From assembly GCF_002234915.1 (NCBI RefSeq), contig NZ_NEWD01000007.1:273711-337710 (forward strand): DNA of 64,000 nt, written 5' to 3'. The notes below the pieces were generated by a model. That model searched no databases and was not told where the DNA came from. It saw nothing but the letters and a program-made list of their open reading frames with translations. The position numbers and the translations under genes were made by a program. The stretch is from Bifidobacterium vansinderenii (GTDB taxonomy: Bacteria > Actinomycetota > Actinomycetes > Actinomycetales > Bifidobacteriaceae). Shown here one piece after another: positions 26,661-36,100 of the stretch. Position 1 is the stretch's first letter. Each line of letters starts with the position of its first letter.

Positions 26661-27386
26661 ATGCTTACCCTTCTTCCCGCCGTCGACGTGCGTGACGGCA
26701 AGGCCGTGCGCCTGCGTCAGGGCGAATCCGGCTCCGAAACCGACTACGGCAGTCCGCTCGAGGCCGCCCGCACCTGGGTCGAGTCCGGCGCGAAGTGGAT
26801 CCACCTCGTGGACCTCGACGCCGCGTTCGGCACCGGCAACAACCGCGAACAGCTGCGCGGCATCGTCGGCGAGCTCGGTGACAAGGTGAACATCGAAATG
26901 AGCGGTGGCGTGCGTGACGACGCCTCGCTGGACGCCGCCCTTGAGGCCGGCGCCGCCCGCGTGAACATCGGCACCGCCGCGCTGGAGAACCCGGAGTGGA
27001 CCGCCGAGGTCATCAGGAAGTACGGCGACCGCGTGGCCGTAGGACTTGACGTGCGCGGCCACACGCTGGCCGCCCGCGGCTGGGTCAAGGAAGGTGGCGA
27101 CCTGTTCGAGACCATGAAGTTCCTCGACTCGGTCGGCTGCTCCCGCTACGTGGTCACCGACGTGGCCCGCGACGGCATGATGAGCGGCCCGAACATCGAG
27201 CTGCTGCGCGAAGTGGCCGAACGCACCGACGCCAAGGTGACCGCATCCGGCGGCATCTCCAGCCTCGACGACCTGCGCGCCATCAAGACGCTTGACGCTC
27301 TGGGCGTCGACTCTGCCATCCTTGGCAAGTCCCTCTACGCCCGCGCCTTCACCCTGGAGGAGGCCCTCGAAGTCGCCAACGCGTGA
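26661..27386 (+). CDS. priA: Phosphoribosyl isomerase A (HisA, possibly bifunctional HisA/TrpF)
   Basis: 241 aa TIM barrel isomerising ProFAR to PRFAR in histidine synthesis. It shows [56 protein letters not shown] and [18 protein letters not shown], then [12 protein letters not shown]. This actinobacterial type (PriA) often also performs the TrpF reaction; dual function is inferred from family knowledge, not seen. AAAGGA precedes the ATG. It is the last his gene here; hisF, hisG, hisI and hisE are not in the window. Confidence 0.93.
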   Translation: MLTLLPAVDVRDGKAVRLRQGESGSETDYGSPLEAARTWVESGAKWIHLVDLDAAFGTGNNREQLRGIVGELGDKVNIEMSGGVRDDASLDAALEAGAARVNIGTAALENPEWTAEVIRKYGDRVAVGLDVRGHTLAARGWVKEGGDLFETMKFLDSVGCSRYVVTDVARDGMMSGPNIELLREVAERTDAKVTASGGISSLDDLRAIKTLDALGVDSAILGKSLYARAFTLEEALEVANA

Positions 27387-27462
27387 CGGGCGACGGGGAA
27401 CTGAAACGGGGGAGTGGAATCGCCTGCGGCGATGCCATGCGCTGTTCCGATACTCGGAACGA

Positions 27463-27510
27463 GTCACCTCATCAGTCGGCTGACGCCGACAGCTTCCCCT
27501 CAAGGGGAAG
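27463..27510 (-). repeat. Dispersed double-hairpin intergenic repeat, copy B (reverse)
   Basis: Reads GTCACCTCATCAGTCGGCTG on the plus strand and ends CTTCCCCTCAAGGGGAAG, the reverse of copies A, C and D with a few substitutions. With copy C it forms an imperfect larger inverted repeat. Confidence 0.75.
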
Positions 27511-27547
27511 CCGGCTGGTTACCATACAGCTGAAAGGCCATATGCTG

Positions 27548-27597
27548 CCTTCCCCTTGAGGGGAAGGTGGCCGGCGCAGCCGGTCGGATGAGGTGAC
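27548..27597 (+). repeat. Dispersed double-hairpin intergenic repeat, copy C
   Basis: Begins CCTTCCCCTTGAGGGGAAGG and ends CGGTCGGATGAGGTGAC, matching copies A and D except for the 1-2 bases inside the GCCGGC...GCCGG loop. Confidence 0.85.
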
Positions 27598-27677
27598 TTG
27601 TCGACGGCAGTCGACACGCGGTACGGCATCGCCGCAGGCGATTCCTGCATCGTCCATCGGCGCGCACCAATCGCATA

Positions 27678-27720
27678 CAACGGGGTGGTGCAGGCTCTCA
27701 TGAGCCGCACCACCCCGTTG
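27678..27720. terminator. Bidirectional terminator between priA and DUF2252 gene
   Basis: A 14-bp perfect outer stem (CAACGGGGTGGTGC / GCACCACCCCGTTG) encloses an inner GGCTC-TCAT-GAGCC hairpin. It lies between convergent genes. T-runs are modest (CCATTCAGACTTTTA to the right). Confidence 0.8.
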
Positions 27721-27764
27721 CCATTCAGACTTTTACTGCCGCGGCGATACCTTCATGCCCTCCG

Positions 27765-29198
27765 CTACTTCGCGCAGGGTAGGTGGCCGGACTTGATCGC
27801 GGCCATGAAGACCTTGTAGTCCTCTTCGTTCTGATCGGCGTACTGCTTGGCGAACGTGATGATCGCGTCGTCGAAGTTCGTCTCCTCGCCCATGTAGCCG
27901 TCGATGGCGATGGCGTCACCGGTGCGCGCATGCGCGTGGGCCAGCGCCCAGGCGCTCATGCGGGCCGTGTTGATGATGCCCTCCTTGCCGGCGTTGTCCA
28001 GGTCGATCGACCCCTTGCCGTTCCACAGCTGACGCACGTAGTAGTCCTTGCGCAGACCGTCGCGCGTGGTCATGCTCGTCCAGCCGAGCAGCACATCCGC
28101 CGTGGTCTGAATCAGCTTCTGCCCCTGCACCACACGCTCGCCATGCGTGGCATAGCGGCTCGTGCCCACGAACCGCTCCAGTACCGAGGCCTCCGCCTCC
28201 TTGATCTGCAGCACCAGCGCATCGTCCACATCACGGCCGCTGAGCAGCAGCACCCACACGCGCGTGCCCACGGAACCCACGCCTACCACCTTGCGGGCGG
28301 CGTCATGATAGCGGTGATACGAGTCCAGCACGCGCAGACGATCGTGATACAGGTTCTCGCGATACCCCTCGAACAGCGTTTTGATCGTCTCGTCCAACGG
28401 GCCCTCGTGATCGTATCCGGTGAGCTTGTCGATCGGCACGAGCTCCGGAGGCATCCAACGGAACTTCGGCTCGCCGTTCTTCATGTACGCGAACTTCTGC
28501 GCCGCATGATTGGAATCCTTCGACACGGCCTTGACCACCGTGCGGCGCAGGGTCTTGCTGGGCATGCCGTTGCGTTCGAAGTCCTGAATAGTCTTGGCCA
28601 CGTCCAGGTGCGCGTACCAGATGTCCAGATTGTCCATCTGCGCGAACTCGTGCATCGCCTCATGGTAGGCGCGCACGCACTCCGACACCGCACGACGCCT
28701 CGTCTCCGTATCGAATCCACGATCGCGCGCGCAGATCTCCACACTCGTCACCAGACGCTTCACATCCCACTCCCACGGACCGGGCAGCGTCTCATCGAAA
28801 TCGTTCACGTCGAACACCAGATGCTGCGTGGGGGACATGAAGATGCCGAAGTTCGCGATATGCGCGTCGCCCACGCACTGCACGGGAATACCGCTGATCG
28901 GCGTCGTCGCCAGATCCGAGGCCATGATCAGCGCCGTACCACGGTAGAACGTGAACGGCGAGACGCTCATCCGCGCATAGCGCAACGGAATCAGCTCCTG
29001 CACGCGCGCCGCCGACTGCTCCTCCAGCAGCTCGATCTTCTCCTCACGACCGGGCTTCACCGTCCACGCGGCATGCGACGAACGGGGAGCGTTCTTGCGC
29101 GCCGCCACACCCGCGGCCCGTCGATCCTCCGGATTGTCGGCCTGATGCCAGTCGAGAACTATCGGCGGTTGTGCCTGCGTGCCAGTCGAATCGGCCAT
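27765..29198 (-). CDS. DUF2252 family protein (kinase-like fold)
   Basis: 477 aa, function unknown. The family pattern is clear: SPFTFYRGTALIMASDLA, VQCVGDAHIANFGIF, VFDVNDFDETLPGPWEWDVKRLVTS and VGVGSVGTRVWVLLL. GDAH..N and DFDE resemble the catalytic and metal-binding pairs of phosphotransferase-like kinases, so a phosphotransfer role is plausible but unproven. The ATG at 29198 was preferred over a TTG at 29222, which lacks a ribosome binding site; AGGGG lies 12 nt before the ATG. It is divergent from the esterase gene. Confidence 0.85.
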   Translation of the reverse strand: MADSTGTQAQPPIVLDWHQADNPEDRRAAGVAARKNAPRSSHAAWTVKPGREEKIELLEEQSAARVQELIPLRYARMSVSPFTFYRGTALIMASDLATTPISGIPVQCVGDAHIANFGIFMSPTQHLVFDVNDFDETLPGPWEWDVKRLVTSVEICARDRGFDTETRRRAVSECVRAYHEAMHEFAQMDNLDIWYAHLDVAKTIQDFERNGMPSKTLRRTVVKAVSKDSNHAAQKFAYMKNGEPKFRWMPPELVPIDKLTGYDHEGPLDETIKTLFEGYRENLYHDRLRVLDSYHRYHDAARKVVGVGSVGTRVWVLLLSGRDVDDALVLQIKEAEASVLERFVGTSRYATHGERVVQGQKLIQTTADVLLGWTSMTTRDGLRKDYYVRQLWNGKGSIDLDNAGKEGIINTARMSAWALAHAHARTGDAIAIDGYMGEETNFDDAIITFAKQYADQNEEDYKVFMAAIKSGHLPCAK

Positions 29199-29421
29199 GG
29201 CGGTAATATCCCCTATCTTCAACGTCGAAACAGCGAAACAATTCCCCCACTACAATACGCGTCCGAACCGCGTCGGGATGCCGGTTTGCCGATCGTTGAG
29301 TATTTTTCCCCGTACTTGCACGGAATTCAGCCGCAGTTCACATGACGATGTGACGAAGTTCATAGTCGATCTGGCGAACAACGGCCATATTCTCATCATG
29401 CGATCGATATAGTGAGATGGT

Positions 29422-30183
29422 ATGAGCGAAGAGCACAACGAAGTCAATAACACGATCGGACGGGAGTCGACGGTGGTTCCCGGACGATTCGGAGAGCCAT
29501 TCGCCATCGACGACGAACACGTACTGGTATCGCGCGGCGACGGCACCGCCGTACGGTCACGTCCCCTGTTCCTTTCCCTCCACGGCTGGGGTGCCAACGA
29601 GGAGGACGCCGAGGACCTGATCCAGATGGTCGCGCCGCTGAGCGACTACGTCGCCCTACGAGGACCGTACACGCTCGAGAAGCCGAAAGGCGCCTACATT
29701 CCCGGCGCCTACGCGTGGTTTCACGACAACATTCTCAGCGGCGACGACCTCGACTACGACGTCTACGCCGCCGCCAAGGCCGTCGACGACTGGGTGACCA
29801 CGCACGTGCCGGACGATCGTGACGTCGTACCGCTCGGATTCTCACAGGGAGGCACCATAGCCGTGCACCTGCTGCGCATCCACCCCGAACGCTACCGTGC
29901 GGCCGTATCGTTCTCCGGATATCTCGCCCCCGGACGCGTGCCCGGCACGGCGCCCGCCGACGACAGGCTCACCGAACTCGACCGACCCGTGTACTACTGC
30001 TACGGCAAGAAGGAATCCGTCGTCCCCAAATACGAGCTCTACGCATGCGCCGCATGGCTCGAGGAACACACCTGGCTCAACACCAAGAGCTACCGCAACC
30101 TCGACCACGCCGTGAACCTCGACGAATTCAACGACATCCGCGACTGGCTGATCACCAACGATCTCGCCTCCGGAATCATGTAA
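29422..30183 (+). CDS. Alpha/beta hydrolase, phospholipase/carboxylesterase type
   Basis: 253 aa serine hydrolase of the LysoPLA/carboxylesterase group. LFLSLHGWGANEEDAEDL forms the oxyanion region, LGFSQGGTIAVHLL the nucleophile elbow, and LDHAVNLDE holds the catalytic His. The usual acid position (GxxDxVVP) reads YGKKESVVP, so Asp appears replaced by Glu. No signal peptide, so cytoplasmic. The substrate is unknown. It starts 223 bp from the divergent DUF2252 gene and ends about 110 bp before glnA2. Confidence 0.85.
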   Translation: MSEEHNEVNNTIGRESTVVPGRFGEPFAIDDEHVLVSRGDGTAVRSRPLFLSLHGWGANEEDAEDLIQMVAPLSDYVALRGPYTLEKPKGAYIPGAYAWFHDNILSGDDLDYDVYAAAKAVDDWVTTHVPDDRDVVPLGFSQGGTIAVHLLRIHPERYRAAVSFSGYLAPGRVPGTAPADDRLTELDRPVYYCYGKKESVVPKYELYACAAWLEEHTWLNTKSYRNLDHAVNLDEFNDIRDWLITNDLASGIM

Positions 30184-30296
30184 CGTCGGGCGTAGTTCAC
30201 CGAACCGTTCACAACGTCGCGCGATCGTCTCACCATGTGACACGCGCGACGTTCTGTTAACGCACCGCGAAACAAACACATGGGACCATGTCCCCT

Positions 30297-31634
30297 ATGG
30301 ACAGACAGCAAGAGTTTGCTTTGCGCACGGTCGAGGAACGCGACGTGCGCTTTATTCGTTTGTGGTTCACCGACGTTCTCGGCACCCTCAAATCCGTGGC
30401 CATCGCTCCCGCCGAGCTCGAAGCCGCGTTCGAAGAGGGCCTCGGATTCGACGGATCGGCCATCGAAGGCCTGACCCGCGTCTCCGAAGACGACATGATC
30501 GTCAAGCCCGACCCCTCCACCTTCCAGATCCTGCCCTGGCGTGGCGGCCCGCAGGGCACCGCCCGCATGTTCTGCGACGTGCTCACCCCCGAAGGCGAAC
30601 CCAGCATGGGCGACCCGCGCTACGTACTCAAGCGCACCCTCGCCAAAGCCAAGGAAAAGGGCTTCACCTTCTACATCCACCCCGAAATCGAGTTCTACCT
30701 CTTCGAACAGCAGGACGACTGGTCGCAGGCCCCCAAGCCCGTCGACGAAGGCGGCTACTTCGACCACGTGCCGCGCAGCCCAGGCATGGACTTCCGCCGC
30801 GCCACCGTGAACATGCTCGAACAGATGGGCATCTCCGTCGAGTACTCCCACCACGAGGCCGGCCCTGGCCAGAACGAGATCGACCTGCGCTACGCAGACG
30901 CCCTCACCATGGCCGACAACATCATGACCTTCCGCACCGTCGTCAAGGAAATCTCCCTCGAACGCGGTATCCACGCGAGCTTCATGCCCAAACCGCTCGC
31001 CGACCACCCCGGTTCCGGCATGCACACCCACCTCAGCCTCTTCGAAGGCGACGCCAACGCCTTCTACGAGGCCGGCCAGGAGTTCAACATGTCGCTCACC
31101 GCGCGCCAATTCGCCGCCGGCATCCTCCACCATGCCGCCGAAATCACCGCCGTCTGCGACCAGTTCGTCAACTCCTACAAGCGCCTCTGGGGCGGCAACG
31201 AAGCCCCCAGCTACATCTGCTGGGGCCACAACAACCGCTCCGCCCTCCTCCGCGTGCCCCAGTACAAGCCCGGCAAAGGCAACTCCTCCCGCATGGAGTT
31301 CCGCGCCCTCGACCCCGTCACCAATCCGTACCTCGCCTACTCGCTCCTCCTCGCCGCCGGCCTCGACGGCATCGAAAAGCAAATGACCCTCGGCGAGCCC
31401 ACGAGCGACGACGTCTGGGAGCTCACCGACGAGGAACGTCAGGCCATGGGCATTCAGCCCCTCCCCGACTCCCTCGACACCGCCCTCAAGATCATGTCCA
31501 AATCCGACTTCGTCGCCGACGTCCTCGGAGAGCACGTCTTCCGCTACTTCCTGCGCAACAAGCGCAAGGAATGGGACGACTACCGCATGCAGGTTACCCC
31601 CTACGAGCTGAAGCACTACCTCCCTCGCCTGTAG
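30297..31634 (+). CDS. glnA: Glutamine synthetase, actinobacterial GlnA2-like type I
   Basis: 445 aa. It makes glutamine from glutamate, ammonia and ATP. MDRQQEFALRTVEERDVRFIR and RLWFTDVLGTLKSVAIAPAELE match mycobacterial GlnA2. Active-site segments are GFDGSAIEG, EIEFYLF, EYSHHEAGPGQNEIDLR, MHTHLSLF and NRSALLRVP. The usual adenylylation tyrosine loop (NLYDLP) is replaced by TLGEPTSDDVWELT, so adenylylation control is not expected. The ATG at 30297 is preferred over 30288; GGGA lies upstream, inside a small GGGAC-CAT-GTCCC hairpin. A large hairpin follows the stop. Confidence 0.93.
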   Translation: MDRQQEFALRTVEERDVRFIRLWFTDVLGTLKSVAIAPAELEAAFEEGLGFDGSAIEGLTRVSEDDMIVKPDPSTFQILPWRGGPQGTARMFCDVLTPEGEPSMGDPRYVLKRTLAKAKEKGFTFYIHPEIEFYLFEQQDDWSQAPKPVDEGGYFDHVPRSPGMDFRRATVNMLEQMGISVEYSHHEAGPGQNEIDLRYADALTMADNIMTFRTVVKEISLERGIHASFMPKPLADHPGSGMHTHLSLFEGDANAFYEAGQEFNMSLTARQFAAGILHHAAEITAVCDQFVNSYKRLWGGNEAPSYICWGHNNRSALLRVPQYKPGKGNSSRMEFRALDPVTNPYLAYSLLLAAGLDGIEKQMTLGEPTSDDVWELTDEERQAMGIQPLPDSLDTALKIMSKSDFVADVLGEHVFRYFLRNKRKEWDDYRMQVTPYELKHYLPRL

Positions 31635-31637
31635 GGC

Positions 31638-31743
31638 AAAAACGAACGCCACGGAGTGTTATCGGCCGGACAGAGAGTTCGACGTACCGTTGTACGCCTT
31701 CACTCTCTGTCCGACCGATACCACACGCGTGGCGTTCGTTTTT
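31638..31743 (+). terminator. Large multi-stem hairpin after glnA2 (covaries with the one after ldh)
   Basis: A 16-bp perfect outer stem (31638-31653 with 31728-31743) has A5 on the left and T5 on the right, a bidirectional terminator arrangement. Inside are a GTGT/ACAC plus TATCGG/CCGATA stem, a 12-bp CGGACAGAGAGT/ACTCTCTGTCCG stem and an apical CGTAC-CGTT-GTACG hairpin flanked by TCGA and CCTTC. The same layout with different middle stems occurs at 40861-40967. Confidence 0.9.
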
Positions 31744-31801
31744 CACTAATTTGGGAGTGCCTTCGGCTCCGGGGGAGAGATGAAGGTCGTCTTTCGCTTT
31801 T

Positions 31802-31851
31802 CCTTCCCCTTGAGGGGAAGGTGGCCGGCGAAGCCGGTCGGATGAGGTGAC
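31802..31851 (+). repeat. Dispersed double-hairpin intergenic repeat, copy D
   Basis: CCTTCCCCTTGAGGGGAAGG, GTGGCCGGCG, AAGCCGGTCGGATGAGGTGAC: same 50-bp unit as copies A and C, in the leader region upstream of the formate/nitrite transporter gene. Confidence 0.85.
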
Positions 31852-31997
31852 TTTGCTCACAGAGCGGGGCATACCAAGGCAACTGTGGGGAATCTCACGG
31901 CAACGAAGGTGGCGATGGGGCAACCTCGAGGCCTAGGGTGGATGTGTTCACGCAAGGAAGAAACCCAATTCACCCATTGAGGATAGAGAGTCCCAAC

Positions 31998-33086
31998 ATG
32001 TCTTCTGACCAGACACAGGAAACCGCAAACCAGCCCATTCCCACCACCACGCCGGAGGCCGCCACCGCAGCCGCTGCGGCAGCGGCCACGGCTGCGGCAG
32101 CCGCCGCAACAGCCGCAGCCACGGCAGCCGACGCAGCCAACAGCGCCGCCACCACGGCCGCCACCGCCAGTGCGGCAACCGCGGCACCCCAGGCCGCAGC
32201 ATCCCCGCTGACCGCCGCCCCCAAGCTCGACCCGCTGTTCCCCGGCAACATCTTCGTCAGCACCGTGCTCGACGCGCTCAACAGCAAGAAGACCATGACC
32301 GGTAACCTGGTCAGCAAATACATGCAGCGCGCCATCATGGCCGGCCTGTTCGTCGGCATCTTCTTCACCGCGTTCTTCGTCATCTCCGCCACGTTCGCCG
32401 CCGCCGGCCCCGGCATGGCGCTCGCCGGCAAGGTGCTCGGAGCCTGTACGTTCGGCTGGGCGCTCGTGCTCATCTACTACACCAACTCCGAACTGCTCAC
32501 CTCGAACATGATGATCGTGTCGATCGGCGTCTACCACCACCGCATCGGCGCCATGCGCAGCCTGTACATCCTCGGCCTGTGCCTGATCGGCAACCTGATC
32601 GGCGGCTTCATCGTCGCGATCCTCATGCGCGGAGCCACCATCATCAGTGGCGACGTCTTCACGATCATGTCCACCGCCGTGGCCACCAAGACCGGATACC
32701 TCGCCCAGGGGCTGCCGGGCATCATCGACCTGTTCGTGCGCGGCATCTTCTGCAACTTCTGCATCAACATCGCCATGCTCATGTGCTACAACGGCAAGCT
32801 CGTCAACGACTTCACCAAGTGCATCATCATGATGGTCGCCGTGTTCGTGTTCGCCTACCTCGGTTTCGAACACTCCGTGGCGGACTCCGTGCTGTTCCTC
32901 ATCATGGGACTGTTCGGCGTAGGCGATCCGCTTACGGAAGTGGCGGCGATCATCGTCGTCATCCTCGGCAACTTCGTGGGCGGCGGTCTGCTCATCGGCA
33001 TCAACTTCGCCGTCATGAACGACCAGCACCATCACGGCCACGGTCACGGCCACAACGGCGACCGCCACAACATCGGCCGCCGCTAG
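31998..33086 (+). CDS. Formate/nitrite transporter (FocA/NirC family) with Ala-rich N-tail and His-rich C-tail
   Basis: 362 aa. The channel core (about residues 85-345) has six membrane segments and family motifs including AGLFVGIFFTAFFVIS, ACTFGWALVLIYYTNSELLTSN and FVRGIFCNFCINIAML, then GNFVGGGLLIGINF. In a bifidobacterium, formate export is the likely job, since pyruvate formate-lyase produces formate; this is inferred. Residues about 20-75 are almost only Ala and Thr. The C-terminus ends with a HHHGHGHGHNGDRHN segment that could bind metal. The start at 31998 has AGAGAG upstream. Confidence 0.9.
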   Translation: MSSDQTQETANQPIPTTTPEAATAAAAAAATAAAAAATAAATAADAANSAATTAATASAATAAPQAAASPLTAAPKLDPLFPGNIFVSTVLDALNSKKTMTGNLVSKYMQRAIMAGLFVGIFFTAFFVISATFAAAGPGMALAGKVLGACTFGWALVLIYYTNSELLTSNMMIVSIGVYHHRIGAMRSLYILGLCLIGNLIGGFIVAILMRGATIISGDVFTIMSTAVATKTGYLAQGLPGIIDLFVRGIFCNFCINIAMLMCYNGKLVNDFTKCIIMMVAVFVFAYLGFEHSVADSVLFLIMGLFGVGDPLTEVAAIIVVILGNFVGGGLLIGINFAVMNDQHHHGHGHGHNGDRHNIGRR

Positions 33087-33120
33087 AACAGTCATTGGAC
33101 AGTCCCATTGACAAAACCGA

Positions 33121-33161
33121 ATCGGGCCCTATGAGGAATCCTTCTCCCCATAGGGCCCGAT
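33121..33161. terminator. Bidirectional terminator between the formate channel gene and hrpA
   Basis: ATCGGGCCCTATG (33121-33133) pairs perfectly with CATAGGGCCCGAT (33149-33161) around a 15-nt loop. The flanking genes converge. AAAACCG lies left of it, giving a T-run for the minus strand. Confidence 0.85.
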
Positions 33162-33163
33162 CG

Positions 33164-36100
33164 TTACTTCAGCGCCTTGGTGATGCGCTTGAGACTCACC
33201 GGCTTGGGCGTGCCCAGCTCCTGCGCCCACAGGGACACATAGAACTCCTCGAGCATCCAACGGGCCGTTTCGGCCTTGTCCATCATCTCGTCGTGACGAG
33301 GCCCGGCCGGCTGCTTGCGGGCAGCGTCAAGCGCCTTGTCCACCAGCTGCTTCGCCTCGTCGGCCTGCCACGCCCAATTCACGTCACGCGACTTGTCCAC
33401 CTTCGCCTTGTCCAGACGCAGCAGATCCGCGTGCAGATACCGGTCCATGGAACGCAGCGCATCCGGCGGCACGCTGCCCACGAAGCCCGGCCTCACCAGC
33501 GTGGCGATATGCTCGCGGATCGACTGCAATACGGCCAGCAGCGGCAGCGATGCCGGGCCCGACACCGCCTTCTCCACCTCCGCGTACCGGCGCAGGATCG
33601 TGATCACATCGTGCGCCACCTGATACACCGTATCCTCATACACCTGCATCACATCGCTCACCGCGTCCGCCAGCTGAGCGTCGTCACGGATCGACCCCAC
33701 GTTCGGCAGCAGACGCTTGACCGCCGCCAGCTGCAGATCCTCCACCAGATCGGCAGTGGACTTGTACGGCGCCGACGCCAGCATCAGCGCCTCGCCGCCC
33801 AGCCAGCGTGACGAAATACGTTCGGCCGGCAGTCGCAGGGCATCCAGCGCGGCACTCCACAGCATCGACGCGCGCGACACCGTGGTCGCACCCGCCTTGT
33901 GCAGCAGATTCGCCGACTGCACCACCTTGCCCTGATCCGCCGCGGCCGTGGCCTGCTTCTTCACCGTGGCACGAGCCGACTCCGCAGCCTCCGCGGCGAA
34001 CCGCTGCTGCAGCTCCAGCAGCGACTTGCCCGTAGCGATCACCTGCATGCGCTGCGAACGGCCACGACGGCCATGCCCGCCACGGCCACGACGATCAGCC
34101 ACCGGCTTCTCCACCGCAAACGTCATCTTCAGATGCTTCGGCAGACGCTCCCACTGCTCGCCGCCGAACACCTCGGGATGCAGCTGCGCGCCCACCACAT
34201 GAATCGCCGCCTGCGTGAACACATGCGCGAAATCAGGCCACGCGGCCACACCGGTCGTCGCGTCCACCGGGGCGGGGGAGGGGTGCCCCTGCTCGCCGGA
34301 GCCCGGCAATGACTCATACTGGTCGTCGATCCACGCGCGGATTGCACGGGCCGTGTCCGGCGCCGGCACGAACTGCACGCGCAGCGCCTTGGGCAGCGAC
34401 TTGATCGTCGTGACGATCAGCTCATCCAACAGACCCGGCACGGTCCACGTGAACTGCTCCGGGCTGATGCGCGACAGGAACTTCAACGGCACGTGCACGG
34501 TCACGCCATCATCATCGGCGTTCGGGTCATACACGTACGTGAGCTTCAGATCGATCGGCGTGCCATCCGAACCGAGCGTATGCCAACGGTCGGGATAGTC
34601 GTCCAGACTCACCTCGTCCGCGGTCTGCAGACGCTCCACCTTCGACGGGTCGAAGTCCAGCAGCGTCGGATCCTCATCATGATGATGCCGCCACCACGAC
34701 CCCAGCTTCGCCATCGACGTGATATCCGCCGGCAGCTTCGCATCATAGAAGTCGACCAGATCCTCGTCCGTCACACGATCCGCCATATGACGGGTACGGC
34801 TCGCCTCCTCGTCGGCCGCCTCCAGCACGTCACGATTATTGTCGATGAAATCGTCGTACGGGAACCGCTGCTGGATCTCGCCGCCCACCAGACCCTCACG
34901 GATCAGGAACTCACGCGCCTCCACCGGGTTGATCGAACCCCACAACACCGGACGATCCTGCACGATCGGCAGACCATACAACAGCACCTTCGCACTCGCC
35001 ACGGCCGCGCCCTTCGACGCCGACCAGTGCGGCTCCGCATACGTGGTACGCGTCAGATTGCCGGCCAGCGGCTCCGCCCACGCCGGATCGATCGCCGCCG
35101 ACGAGCGCGCCCACAAACGCGACGTCTCCACCAGCTCCGCCGCCATCACCCACTGCGGCGTGGACTTGGCCACCGCCGACGCAGGGAACAACGCGAACCG
35201 CGTGCCGCGCGAACCCATGTACTCGTTACGCGACTGCTTCTGCGCTCGCTTCATCGCCTTCGCACGCGCCGCACCGCGAAGCCCGGCGAAATCCGACGCC
35301 TTCGGCTCGCGAATCTGCTGCATACCGATACTCGACAACAGACCGGACAGCATGGCCTTATGAATGCCGTCCGCATCCCACGCGCACTTCAGCGAATGCG
35401 CAGCCTGCTGGTTGATCGGCAGCTGACGCACCTCCAACGGCGGGCGCGACGACGGCTGCGGCTCACCCACGTTGAACTTGAACTCGCGGCACATCTGCTC
35501 CAGCTGACGGTACAGATCCTTCCACTGGCGCATACGCGGAAAACTCATGAACTCCGTCTTGCACATACGGCGCAGCGCCGAATTCGACGGATCGCCCTCC
35601 GCCTGGAAGAACCGGTCCCAGATGTTCAACGCCGTCAGGAAATCACTCGACTCGTCCGCATACCGGTTATGGATACGGTCCGCCTCCTCGCGCTTGTCCT
35701 CCGGGCGCTCGCGGGGATCCTGCAGACTCAGGAACGCCACCACCACCAGAATCGCAGCCAATGTGTTCGGCGTATCATTCGACGCCTGAACCACCATGCG
35801 GGCCAGACGCACATCGATCGGCAGACGCGCCAGCTGACGGCCGATACGGGTCAGACGGGCATCGCCCTGCTTGCGGGAGATCGCCCGCAGCTCCACCAGA
35901 TCATTGAAGCCGTTCGCCACCGACTTCGTATCCGGCGGATCGATGAACCCGAAGTTCGTCACATCCGACGCCGTCCTCGCCACACCCACCGACAGCATGT
36001 GCAGCACTACCGACGCCAGCGCCGTGCGCAGAATCTCCGGTTCGGTGAACCGCGGACGCGTCTCGTAATCCGTACGCTCGTACAGGCGAATCGCAATACC

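Larger units (their letters stand above)
27387..27764. other. Gene-free interval holding an inverted pair of repeats and a terminator
   Basis: 378 bp between convergent priA and the DUF2252 gene. It contains repeat copy B (27463-27510, reverse) and copy C (27548-27597, forward), facing each other across about 37 bp, and a strong hairpin at 27678-27720. No convincing small gene was seen. Confidence 0.7.
31635..31997. other. Gene-free interval after glnA2: large hairpin and repeat copy D
   Basis: 363 bp. It contains the long hairpin at 31638-31743, the dispersed repeat at 31802-31851 and the leader of the formate/nitrite transporter gene. No further gene was recognised. Confidence 0.7.

Noticed and set aside
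32020..32220. GCN-rich repeats in the formate channel gene as a CRISPR or satellite
   Set aside because: In-frame Ala/Thr codons with continuous coding; no regular spacer-repeat structure.
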